Below, in pieces: positions 23,862-33,225 of a stretch of 64,000 bases of DNA. How positions within the stretch are numbered: position 1 is the stretch's first letter; each line of letters opens with the position of its first letter. The translations under genes were made by a program, and so were the position numbers. Below the pieces are notes generated by a model. That model saw only the letters and a list, made by a program, of their open reading frames with translations, ran no database searches and was not told the origin of the DNA. Location of the stretch: positions 1 to 64,000 of the forward strand of contig MU400552.1 of NCBI GenBank assembly GCA_022578965.1, read 5' to 3'. The DNA comes from Xylaria sp. FL1777. Lineage: Eukaryota > Ascomycota > Sordariomycetes > Xylariales > Xylariaceae.

Positions 23862-25111
23862 ACGTCGACACAATCGCCGACTTCCTTGCCGACCAGCGGG
23901 ATCAAGCTCCCGAAGAGCTCCAGGGCCTAATCATCCAATTCGAGGACTTCTGGGAACGCAAGCTGTGGCACCAGCTGACTGACCTCCTCATCGAGTTCTT
24001 CGCCAACCCGAAGAGCGAACCGCAGCGTCTGCCCTTCTTCAAGATCTTCATACTGAAGTTTGCAGATAAGATCAACCAACTGAAGCTGGTCGATCTGGGT
24101 CTGAAGGCCGCCACACAATGTCGAGGTACGCCCCAGCCCAAGCATGAGCCTCGTCGTCCTGTCGTCCTGTCGTCCTTGTGTCTTACTTACTGTCTGTCGT
24201 CCACTGGCCGCATCTTGGGAGCTAATGCCGTATTAGATGATAGGGAGCGCTTAACTTTCCTCACCGACCTCGCTAAGAAGGTCGACAACGAGAACTCACA
24301 AGACGCATTCGTCTATGCTACCGTCGCCGCGGCCCGCGTCGAGCTGCTACTGCGTGATGGCGAAGCATCCCGGAGAGATCTAGACAAGGCCGAGAAGATC
24401 CTCGACTCCTTTGACTCGGTAGAGACCAAGGTGCACGCCGCCTTCTACCAGATCAACGCCGACTACTACAAGGCCAACGCCGACTTCGCTTCTTACTACC
24501 GCAATGCTCTCCTCTACCTAGCATGCATAGACCTGTCCGCCATCTCCCCCAATGAGCGCAAAGCTCGCGCCTACGACCTAGGCATCGCTGCCCTGGTATC
24601 AGACTCCATCTACAATTTCGGTGAACTACTTCTACACCCCATCCTGGATGCTCTGACAGGCGACCTGGAGTGGCTACGTGATCTGTTATTGGCCTTCAAC
24701 AGGGGGGATCTGGGCGCGTACGACATGTTATCAGGCCACATCTCGTCGAATCGGTTGCTGCAGGACCACGAGGACGAGATCCGAGAAAAGATCTACCTGG
24801 CCGCCTTGACTGAGAGCGTATTCCGGCGTCCGCCCCATGAGCGCGCCATGACCTTCACCACAATATCAGCCGATACCAAGGTGCGGCCTAACCAGATCGA
24901 GCACTTGGTCATGAGAGCTTTGAGTTTAGGTCTCGTGCGCGGCACCATCGACCAGGTTGACGAGGTTGTCAATTTCACTTGGGTCCAACCGCGCATTCTA
25001 GACATGGGCCAGATCGCCAGCATGGGCCAGAGGCTCGGCGAGTGGGGTGAGAATGTTAATAAGCTCGGTAACTGGATCGAGGCAACGGGACAAGATATCT
25101 GGGCGCCTTGA
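23858..25111 (+). CDS. rpn9: 26S proteasome regulatory subunit Rpn9
   Basis: Two exons, 23858-24125 and 24237-25111; 380 aa, near the usual length. The N-terminal helical repeats (FWERKLWHQLTDLLIEFF, LPFFKIFILKFADKINQLKLVDL) match Rpn9/PSMD13. The C-terminal PCI/winged-helix region (about 180-350) includes RKARAYDLGIAALVSDSIYNFGELL and the HERAMTFTTISADTKVRPNQIEHLVMRALSLGLVRGTID block. It is a scaffold subunit of the proteasome lid. The 111-nt intron has no in-frame stop, so the locus also reads as one uninterrupted 417-codon frame. The intron call rests on conserved QCRDDRERL across the junction and a GCTAATG branch site. Confidence 0.95.
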   Translation: MNVDTIADFLADQRDQAPEELQGLIIQFEDFWERKLWHQLTDLLIEFFANPKSEPQRLPFFKIFILKFADKINQLKLVDLGLKAATQCRGTPQPKHEPRRPVVLSSLCLTYCLSSTGRILGANAVLDDRERLTFLTDLAKKVDNENSQDAFVYATVAAARVELLLRDGEASRRDLDKAEKILDSFDSVETKVHAAFYQINADYYKANADFASYYRNALLYLACIDLSAISPNERKARAYDLGIAALVSDSIYNFGELLLHPILDALTGDLEWLRDLLLAFNRGDLGAYDMLSGHISSNRLLQDHEDEIREKIYLAALTESVFRRPPHERAMTFTTISADTKVRPNQIEHLVMRALSLGLVRGTIDQVDEVVNFTWVQPRILDMGQIASMGQRLGEWGENVNKLGNWIEATGQDIWAP

Positions 25112-25434
25112 AGTGTTCGTTATCAAGTGCCCGTTGATCTTTAGGGGAATAGACAAGGACATCACAACGCTAGCAGCGCTCGGGAGAGGCTTCTGTGTCA
25201 CTGGCGTCTGGATCACTGAGTATGGAGGCAAAGGACGAAACTAAAAGACACGATGCTAGTTTCCATGAAACCGTTGACCTGAGTCTGTATGATAGCCGAC
25301 TAATAGACACCCGCCTCCTCGGTAGTGGGGGGAGGTTAGGAATACAAGCAGTAAAAAAAAACACTCAGGAGCCCAGCATCGCCGTATCCGTGATTTTACT
25401 TATACCGTGTTCTGCTTTCATCAGGACGGATCTT
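25112..25434. other. 3' flank of rpn9
   Basis: Ordinary composition up to the left direct repeat of the AT-rich island. No gene seen. Confidence 0.5.
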
Positions 25435-25456
25435 GCAAAAGTCAACATATATATAT
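25435..25456. repeat. Left 22-bp direct repeat of AT island
   Basis: GCAAAAGTCAAC followed by five AT units. An identical copy in the same orientation lies at 26934-26955. The two bound the AT-rich island and resemble a long target-site duplication. Confidence 0.85.
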
Positions 25457-26742
25457 TGTATTACTCAGGACTAACAGCTTTAAAAAGCCATGCCGGAAGC
25501 TACCTAATTTTATACGTGGGTAAAAACTGTGCCGGAGCTAAATAAAAACATTTCTGTTAACTGCCTGCTACTATAACTTATATTTTTTTTATAGCTAACT
25601 GCATAAGCGCTACTATTTAGAAATTGTGTTGCTTGATTTTTATTTAATACTGCTATTTTTGCTGCTTGCGTTTTTGCTTGCTGTATAAGCATAGCTTTTT
25701 GTTATTTAGATTACTTACTAATAGTTTTTAAACAAGTTTTTTTTAAGTTAGTTTTAAAGCTTTAATATATTAGCAATAGTTTGTAATTTTGTTTTTTGTA
25801 TAGTTATTAATATAGTTTTTTTTAGTAAGCAACCTTTTAAGCAAATAATATTTTTGCTTATTAAATTATTAGCTTTTTGCTTATATAACATTTTTATAGC
25901 AGTAATAATATATAGTTAGCTTTAAGTTAGCTTTATTATAAACTATATAAAGCAATAAATAAAAGCGTTTTTAGTTAGCTTATATACTTAAATAGCTTTT
26001 AAGCATTTTGCTACTTAAGCTAAATAGTTGCTTTAATAAAAAAAACATATAGCTGCTTTTTTTTTAGTTTATATAAAGCATAAGTTTGCTTTATTTTTAG
26101 CATATTTTAAAAATTTATACTAGCTATATTTTTGTTTGTTTTTATATATATTAGCTTAATAGCTTTATTTTTAGTAGTTATAACATTAAATTATTATTAT
26201 ATTTATAAAATAAAAAGCTATTTAAAAATAGCAGTAATTTTAAAAAAGTTTATTAATATATATTATGTTTGCATTTTTTGCAGTTATAACTTTAATATAT
26301 ATTAAGCATATTTTTTGCTTGCATTATAACAAGCAAAATAAAAAAAACAGCTTTTTAATTTTTAGCTTTTAATTAGCTAGCTTAAGTTAAGCTAGCATTT
26401 TTATTTTTTTTATTTTTAGTATTTGCTTAGTTAGCAGGCTTAAAGCTATTAACTAATATAATTAAAAGTGCACTTTTGATTTTTTGCTAAACATTTAATA
26501 AGCTTATAATATATTTGCTAGCATTTAGGTTTAGATTTTTTGCTTATTAAAAATAACTTTTTAGTTATTATTTAGTAGTTTATATACTGCTTAAACTACG
26601 TTTGCTTTTATTGCTTAGTTTAACTTTTATATTACAATTAACTTTGTTTTTATTTTAGCTTTATAACTAGCAAAAGTTATAATAACAGCCTAGTTAAAGT
26701 TTATTGCTATAATAGCTTTAAAGTAAGTTAGTAAAGCAACGC

Positions 26743-26757
26743 GTGAAAATTTTTCAC
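26743..26757. repeat. Perfect hairpin in right arm
   Basis: GTGAAAA and TTTTCAC separated by a single T, at the boundary between the AT core and the CpG-containing right arm. Confidence 0.7.
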
Positions 26758-26836
26758 TGCTGTTTACTTGTAGCGCGTTCGCGTAAAACATAAGCTGCTA
26801 GCAAAAAGAATCAGCAACTTTAGCTTGCTTGCTTAT

Positions 26837-26852
26837 GCGATCTTTAGATCGC
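26837..26852. repeat. Perfect hairpin in right arm
   Basis: GCGATCT and AGATCGC separated by TT, a stable 7-bp stem inside the CpG-containing right arm of the island. Confidence 0.7.
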
Positions 26853-26933
26853 TAGATTCGCGCATGCAGCAATTTTACTTTTACAGCAAGCTCTTTCTGC
26901 CCCGTTAACAACGCTTATAACAGGTCTTGAACG

Positions 26934-26955
26934 GCAAAAGTCAACATATATATAT
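26934..26955. repeat. Right 22-bp direct repeat of AT island
   Basis: Identical to 25435-25456 over all 22 bases. Flanking bases differ (GATCTT before the left copy, GAACG before the right). Confidence 0.85.
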
Positions 26956-27361
26956 CTGTCGTCGCTTCGCGGAGCACCTTCGAATTCACGGTACTACTGG
27001 AAAAAAGATGATTTCATGAGCAGACGTCAACGAACTAAGCTGAAATGTTAGTAGAGTACGTCCGTCGGTCGGTCGGCTGGCTATCGATAGGCAGTACATG
27101 GTGCACGAGAAAGAGTACCGGTAGTAGTGCCGACTGTAATATGGCACCGGTGCAAAGGTAGAACTATATCACTCACGCATCGGACACCTAGAAATTCGGG
27201 AACCGTAGACTCCCCTCTGTCCCCTCTCACAGAAGCTCTCGTGTGGAAGATGAAGTTCTCATTTTTTTCTCCCCCTGAACCTAAAAGAATTGGTATAGAG
27301 CCCCCTCATCTTTCTCGAACGAATCTAGTCCAAGGCAAATAAATACACGAAGCCACCCACA
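26956..27361. other. Intergenic, 3' flank of gaa1
   Basis: No gene seen. Normal composition resumes immediately after the right direct repeat. Confidence 0.5.
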
Positions 27362-29575
27362 TCACGCCCTCTTCATTTTTGTCTTCGTCCCAGGATGTCC
27401 TAATACAACGACTGATCCGACAAGCCAGGCAGGCCACCAGACACACCAGACGACCAGGGGAATATACAGGCCCCAGACATCCCAGCCAAAAGCAGCTTCC
27501 GAGAGGACGTGCTTGAGCGTACCTAACAGCCCACTTCCACTATTTCCATCAGCAGAAGCATACGCCGCAGCGCCAACAAGGACGGCAGCTGTAGGACTCG
27601 CGATATGAAGTAGAGCCATGTAGGCGTAGCGCACAGCCGCATTGTCAGGCCAGGGGCGGGCGAAGGAAAGAGGCGTCGAGATCAAGCCTACGAGGAAGGC
27701 GAGGCTGAAGTTGAGGGTTGCGAGGGAGCTGAGGAACATGCCGAGAAGAAGAAGAGAGAATGATTTTAGGAGGTAGAGTTGCTGGAGTGTGAGAGGTCGT
27801 GCGGAAGTTGAGTTCACCAAGTTAGAGATTAGCGAAGGGAAGACGACGTTGAAAATGCTGAAGGCGAGAAAGAATGGAGCCAGAAACTATTAGAGCGTTA
27901 GTACAATTTGTCTTGTTCTAGGGTATTAACCTAGTTCAAGAGCATAGACTTGTATGAAAACGGCAATCTTATAGGATAGCGTAGACAATGATGAGGAAAG
28001 AATATATATATAAAGAGTAGGACGATAGCGATGCTGAGAATTCACTTACATGAGAGGGTGTATGGTTAAAAATAAAGAGCGGTATGGCGCCAAGGAAGTG
28101 GCAAGCTATAACGATTCCCAATGGAAGATACAACTCTCGTTCGACAGTGGCCGGTACCAGTGGCTTCACTGTCGCAACCTCTTCTTTCCCGTCGATGGGT
28201 TCCGTACTGGTAACGGCCGAAGACTCCGCGTGCCCCGAGACACCGTCTCCGGAGCCGCTCTTGACCCACATCAAGATAGCCATGATAGTGAAGTTGACAG
28301 CGATCAGCATGGCGCTAGGCAGATAGGTACCGATGCTGACGAAGCGGTCCTTGTGTATGAGGAGGTAGAAGAAGAAACTTTGATGGAGGTGCTCAAGCAG
28401 ATTGTTCAAACTCCGAAACGTGCCCTCGACAAGACGACCAAGTCCCATCTCGTCATGCCAGCCGTTTCCGACAGGTTGTAACGTGACGGCATCTACGTGG
28501 TAAGGGATGAAGCTGCTATGAGGGCCGACGGCATGGCCCAAGCCCTGGTTCATCATGCCACGCAGCATGGTCCCCAAACGGTCGTTGTACCTGTCCGAGT
28601 GGCCGAACCTCTCCTGGATGAAAGAGTGCATGCCCATCTGTCCGTTGGCAATGTTGTTGACCGAGTTGATGAGATCCAAGTTAGGCAGCTGTCCATTGAC
28701 GCCGTCATAGACGATATGTACGCCTTCGAAGCGCCCTTCGTGCGGGTAGTCGATGGCGACGGCGCCCTGGAGGAGTCCCGACTTGATGGGCAGGGATGCG
28801 ACGCTAAGGGAGTCATGGGCGTCGTGATATGCATCCACCCAGGCCTGGATGGCTGCCCTGCTGTCCGGGGGCACAACGAGGATGATGTCTTTGGACCACA
28901 ACGACCAGCGCTTGAAGTACCGCGCCAAGGTCAGGGCCAGAGCAACGCCGTTGCGGTTGAACTCGCCGTTGACATTCTTCCAGGCGGCCACGAGCACGAT
29001 GGCCTCGGTAGCGTCGCCGCGCGGGGCCTGGAGGATGGCGTAGGCGTTCTCGCCGGCGTACGTGTTCCCGGCCGAGTGGTATGTGTAGTTCTGGCGGCCG
29101 ACCTTGAGGCCGATGCCCTTGAAGATCGTCTCGAGCTCGTCGTTGATCCTGTGCAAGCGGTGCAAGCGTGCCATAGGTCAGATTCTCGGCCGTCACAGTC
29201 GGCAGTCATCAGTCAACAACGGGCAGCACCGGCACTCACTCAATGTTGGTCTTCTCCTTCAATGCGTCGACCTCGTGCCTGTAAGCGCGGAAGACATTCT
29301 GATCGCTGCCGCCGAAGTACGTATGGACCTGGCCCGGCAAGAGCGCGTTCTCGGAGATGTATGTCCGTCGCGAGTAGTCGTCGAGAGGGAGCAGCAGCAG
29401 CCAGACCACGCCGACCACGATGCACAGGGCAGAGAGGTAGGGCGGGAGCTTCAACAGTCGTGGATCGCGGCGCAACGTCAGGACGGTGGCTGTCGGTGAA
29501 CACGTCGCATTAGCTCAGTAACCATCAACAACACGTGCGAGCGGGCTGGCTCAACGTACAGAGTAGACGCGGCAT
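27362..29575 (-). CDS. gaa1: GPI transamidase component Gaa1
   Basis: Four exons on the minus strand: 29575-29560 (16 nt), 29489-29240, 29148-28050, 27886-27362; 629 aa. An N-terminal membrane anchor (about 25-45) follows RRDPRLLKLPPYLSAL. The luminal part carries YISENALLPGQVHTYFGG, VFRAYRHEVDALK and KVGRQNYTYHSAG, the NVNGEFNRNGVALALTLARYF core and FEGVHIVYDGVNGQLPNLDLIN. The C-terminal third is polytopic. Gaa1 is a subunit of the ER complex that attaches GPI anchors to proteins. The tiny first exon is supported by the phase and by the match MPRLLSTVLTLRRDPR. The third intron is 162-163 nt. Confidence 0.93.
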
Positions 29576-30319
29576 GGCTCTCTCGTTATTGAGCCAGCTC
29601 GTCAACCAGCGGCTAGGAAGCTTGACGGAGCTGTGGATTTTTTTCGAAGTGACCGTGTTGCATCCATGAACACGAACCTCATATATGTGAAGTAGGTATG
29701 AATAGACTCAGGTTCCAATACCTACTTAGGTACCTACTTGAGTTACCTACAGTGGATTTATACACACTGTAGCGTATTCTTAGCCTCTTACAGTGGGTCG
29801 GTACCCTGACGGTCAGGTTGGCAGCACTGTTGGTCGTAGAGGGTCTTGGTATTCTTGAAGAATTAGGCAATAATCACAACCTACCTATAGAGATCATGGC
29901 AGTGAATCCGTCTTAAAATTCATTACATTCCGAGGAAGATACAATAATTAGAACCATAGGAGTGCGCATAGCAAAACGTCACGCGGCGTCGTAATCATCA
30001 TTGCTTCGGTTTCAAGACTGGCATTATGAGCCAGCCTCTAGGTTAGATGCGAGCCAATCCCAGCGGCTCGGATTTGGTCACTATCGCTCGTTACTCAACC
30101 ATAGAGAGCGTCTACTACACCAAAGCAGAATATGAGAAGCACCAACTTCCACCCTCCCCTCGAAGGTCCCCCCCAGGATGCCCATGATTGCCCTCATAAC
30201 TGTGAACGCCGGTGTCATACAAGAGAAGGTAGCAACCATATCGTGGATCCCATAAACAACGTCTTATATCGATACAATGTATACATGTGTACAAGTGCCT
30301 GTCTATATCACCTCCTCCA
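29576..30319. other. Intergenic gaa1 / rbd2
   Basis: Promoter of gaa1 (with a TACCTACTTAGGTACCTACTTG cluster in parts, about 29719-29750) and 3' flank of rbd2. No gene seen. Confidence 0.5.
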
Positions 30320-31438
30320 CTAGGGCCCTAGACGCTGTGTGCTCCCTATTATACTCATGGGAGTTGTGCTGCTGCTGGAAGCGTTGGTTGGTAGCAGCCC
30401 AAATCGACCGTACGTCTTCTGGTCCACGCTGACGTAGTGAGGCAGCCGACCCAGGAGGTTCAACCGACTCTCTATCTCTCGTAGAATCCATTCTGGCGGA
30501 GCGAGGAGCTTGAGATACCCCAGGCCAACTACGAAGCCTTTCATTAGCGCATTATGCCGGCTGCGTGGGCGACGGGGTTATGCATACACAGGTATCCGGT
30601 GCCAACGCCACACAGATGTCCAAGGAAGCTCGTGCCCGGGACAAGGGCTTGAACGACCACAGCCATAAAGAGCGGTGTTGTCCATGTCGGGACATGGTAC
30701 GTCCCAATAACCAGGTAAGGGTTTGTCTTGTACGTTCGGACTCCTTCCATTCCCAGCAACAGGAATACCCATATACTATATGTGCTTAATCAGCAACACT
30801 GCTCTCTCAGACAAGGATCAACGCTTCGTTCGCTACTTTGGCGCCTTTCACTTTCTTACCTAGCTCCTAGAACGGCGTGATTCCCGCCCAGCACGACTCG
30901 TTCCAGCAATACATAAACTAAAGCAGGTATCGTCGTTAAAGCTGGAGTCGATTGTCAGCTGCCATCTCGTCCTACCTGCAGCAGAGCCGCAAGGGTACAC
31001 TTACGACCGAAAAATAAGGCTAGCGAGGTCAAGGTGCCAAACTCGGTTTCAAATCTTTCTAATAAGGGGGTCAAGGCGAGAATGTTGAAAAAGGTATGAA
31101 GTAGACTTTTGTGTATTAAGGGAAAGGTATTAACACGATACACTAGAGAGCAGTAGGTCGGCATTAGTCAAAAGGCCCTGGTTGAATATATCTATATGTA
31201 TAGTTGTATACAAATATATAGAAATATACACATGTGTTGGACAAGGAGAATTGCACATACTGGTGGTGAGGCTTAACTCGCGTGGTATTAAAGCCCCCCA
31301 TTCCCGAATATTCCAAGCGCCTTGTATGCCAACGAGGCCGAAGGCAATCATGATGAACACGATGACGCGGGTGAAGAGAGGGAGGCGGAGCAAGTACGAG
31401 CGCGCACGCTGCGCATTGAAAGATTGTATATTGGGCAT
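30320..31438 (-). CDS. rbd2: Rhomboid-type serine protease Rbd2
   Basis: Five exons on the minus strand: 31438-31261, 31142-31005, 30941-30860, 30775-30588, 30537-30320; 267 aa, all phases consistent. Rhomboid blocks appear in order: YRVNTFPLIHKSLLHTFFNILALTPLLERFE in parts, FFGPLTTIPALVYVLLE, LGAS (putative nucleophile Ser133, split by an intron), and GHLCGVGTGYL with putative catalytic His186 (HxxGxxxG). About six membrane segments are expected. Fungal Rbd2 is a Golgi rhomboid protease and in some species takes part in sterol-regulated SREBP cleavage. The C-terminus has a Ser/Thr run. Residue roles are inferred from the family, not proven here. Confidence 0.93.
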
Positions 31439-33225
31439 TTCGAGTATGATGAGAGTACGATGAGAGGAGGGAGCGTCTGCTGGTCGGATGGCGGTTCGAA
31501 GAGGCGACGGTGCGTCCGCAGTCGGTTCCGTTGCGCGGGACGAATTGCTCAGGGAGTGCGGTCGGACGCACTACAGATGGTGCTCGATAGGCAATGGGCA
31601 CTGCGCACCGCGCCGCACCATCGATACCACTTGACGATGCTTCTTGGCGGAGGAGCTGTCTGTGTCTGCGTCTGCGTCTGTCTGTGAAAATGGAAGCGAG
31701 GTCGGAAACCAAAATGCGTGTCGCGTGTCGCGTGCTCGTGCTAATGGCTGTGTTCCTCAGAGGCGTAGGGCAGAAGTCGAGAGGGAACAACAACACATAC
31801 ATACATGCATAAATACATAGATATACACACAAACACCCAGGAAGAAGCCGTCGCAAAAAGACGCCACGCCGCAATGGAACTTGCCTTCAAAAGGAGGTTG
31901 AGATGCAGCTTTCCGAGCTGCATTAGCGCCGTGGCTAAAAAAGCCTACCTAGACAGACTAGGCCTAGGTCGGTCCGTCGGTAGGTAGGTACCTACAGCTA
32001 CCTCTCTTGGCCAGGTCCGTCACATCGCCGTAAGCCGATCTAACCCGCTATTATACTACATCCATCTTTCTGCATTCGTTCCATGCTTTGGCGCATATAT
32101 ATACCTAATGGATACCCGTGCTCTCTCGAGTACGCAACTCTCAATATGATTGTAAGTTTAAAAGTTGTCAATATGAAGCTTGTTCTTGAGAGTGTGCTCA
32201 CTGTTTATCTAGGTACCGGTACCTATTTTGTAAGAAGCTGGAAGGAAGACGGACAGGGCTGTGTAAGTGCACACAGAAAATAGCTACCTACTGCCCAGGT
32301 GTTTGCATGTCGTCTACACGACGTGAAATAGTCTCATCAAGGAATGAGCGAGAGGTAATGAGGAGGTAATATTAGCTAATTACACTTTGGGAGCGGTAAA
32401 CGCCTGGATCTAGCTTCTCCTGTGGTCACTACGAAGGAAACTTGACACCGTTATTAGTGCTCAGCCAAAACGGGCTGTTATCGGCAGCAGATGTGCAACA
32501 CCATACGCCAATATATTCATACACAGCAGTAGTATTTCCAAGGCTAGCAGCTCGAGCGTAATCCACCGTGATCCAAGAGGTTGTCTATTATTGGGCTTAT
32601 AGATATAGCAGTTACGTTGAACCTTTCTGCATTCCAACACTCTCCCTCCCTTTTCCGTCATCTCTAAAATTTCCTTTTCATACCGACATCTTGCGCGAAA
32701 TGAGGGCATATGCTAGCTCTTCCTCCATTTCTTCGCTTCCTATGGTTCTGATCGCACAGCTGTGTCTCGGGGTCCTAAATGTATATCCTCCAGTTTTCAA
32801 GTCGATTGATGCATCTTGCCATGCTTTATTCACCTTGTGAAGAGACCAACCTGAGATGTCTGATTTGAAATATAACTTCTCAACTAATTGCCTCTACATA
32901 AATGGTCCAACTCTTTACTTGTCATATGTTCATTAGCGAAGAAAGTAAATCGGCCGAGGAGGTTGCCAAAGCACATAGCACATTGATATCAAACCGCTAA
33001 TATCATGAACATTTCGATTTGTACATAGTAGACTGGTCAAAGGTAGCACCATGACGGGCTACAATTATCATCATTCCATAAAAGCATGATACCCGTGACC
33101 TGAAAAAAAAAAAAGACCCTGTACACCTCTGGTGGATTCTAGAGAAAACATTCCCACCATGCACCAGTATGCAGTCCCCTTGTATTACGTTGCAGGTTGT
33201 GACAACTTTCTTTTTGGTATCATGT
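31439..33225. other. Intergenic rbd2 / aconitase
   Basis: No supported gene in 1.8 kb. A TCTGCG-type tandem tract lies at 31660-31685 and a TAGGTAGGTACCTAC cluster near 31978-32000. Open frames are short and unrecognised. Confidence 0.5.

Larger units (their letters stand above)
25457..26933. mobile_element. AT-rich island, possible degenerate insertion
   Basis: About 1.48 kb between identical direct repeats. The core (about 25560-26740) is extremely AT-rich. Nearly every C follows a purine: TpC is absent by eye, CpC and CpG occur only a few times, while GpC, ApC, GCA and ACA are common. No protein can be read. The left arm carries near-repeats TGCCGGAAGCT and TGCCGGAGCT (25491-25501, 25530-25539). 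The right arm (about 26740-26930) has normal CpG and two short hairpins. It could be a mutated transposon relic or an AT-rich isochore seed; the family is unknown and no terminal inverted repeats were found. Confidence 0.5.

Noticed and set aside
25457..26933. Classical RIP-mutated transposon
   Set aside because: CpA (GCA, ACA) is abundant and TpC is missing, so CpA-directed mutation alone does not explain the block; no protein relic is readable.
26740..26955. tRNA-derived SINE
   Set aside because: A B-box-like GTTCAAGACC is readable on the minus strand, but it lies at the very edge, with no A box at the right distance.
28497..29513. 338-codon plus-strand open frame
   Set aside because: Antisense shadow of gaa1 exons 2 and 3; no domain, and it crosses introns of the real gene.
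31164..31874. 236-codon minus-strand frame at the rbd2 5' end
   Set aside because: Different frame from the conserved rhomboid exon 1 it overlaps; low-complexity, no family match.
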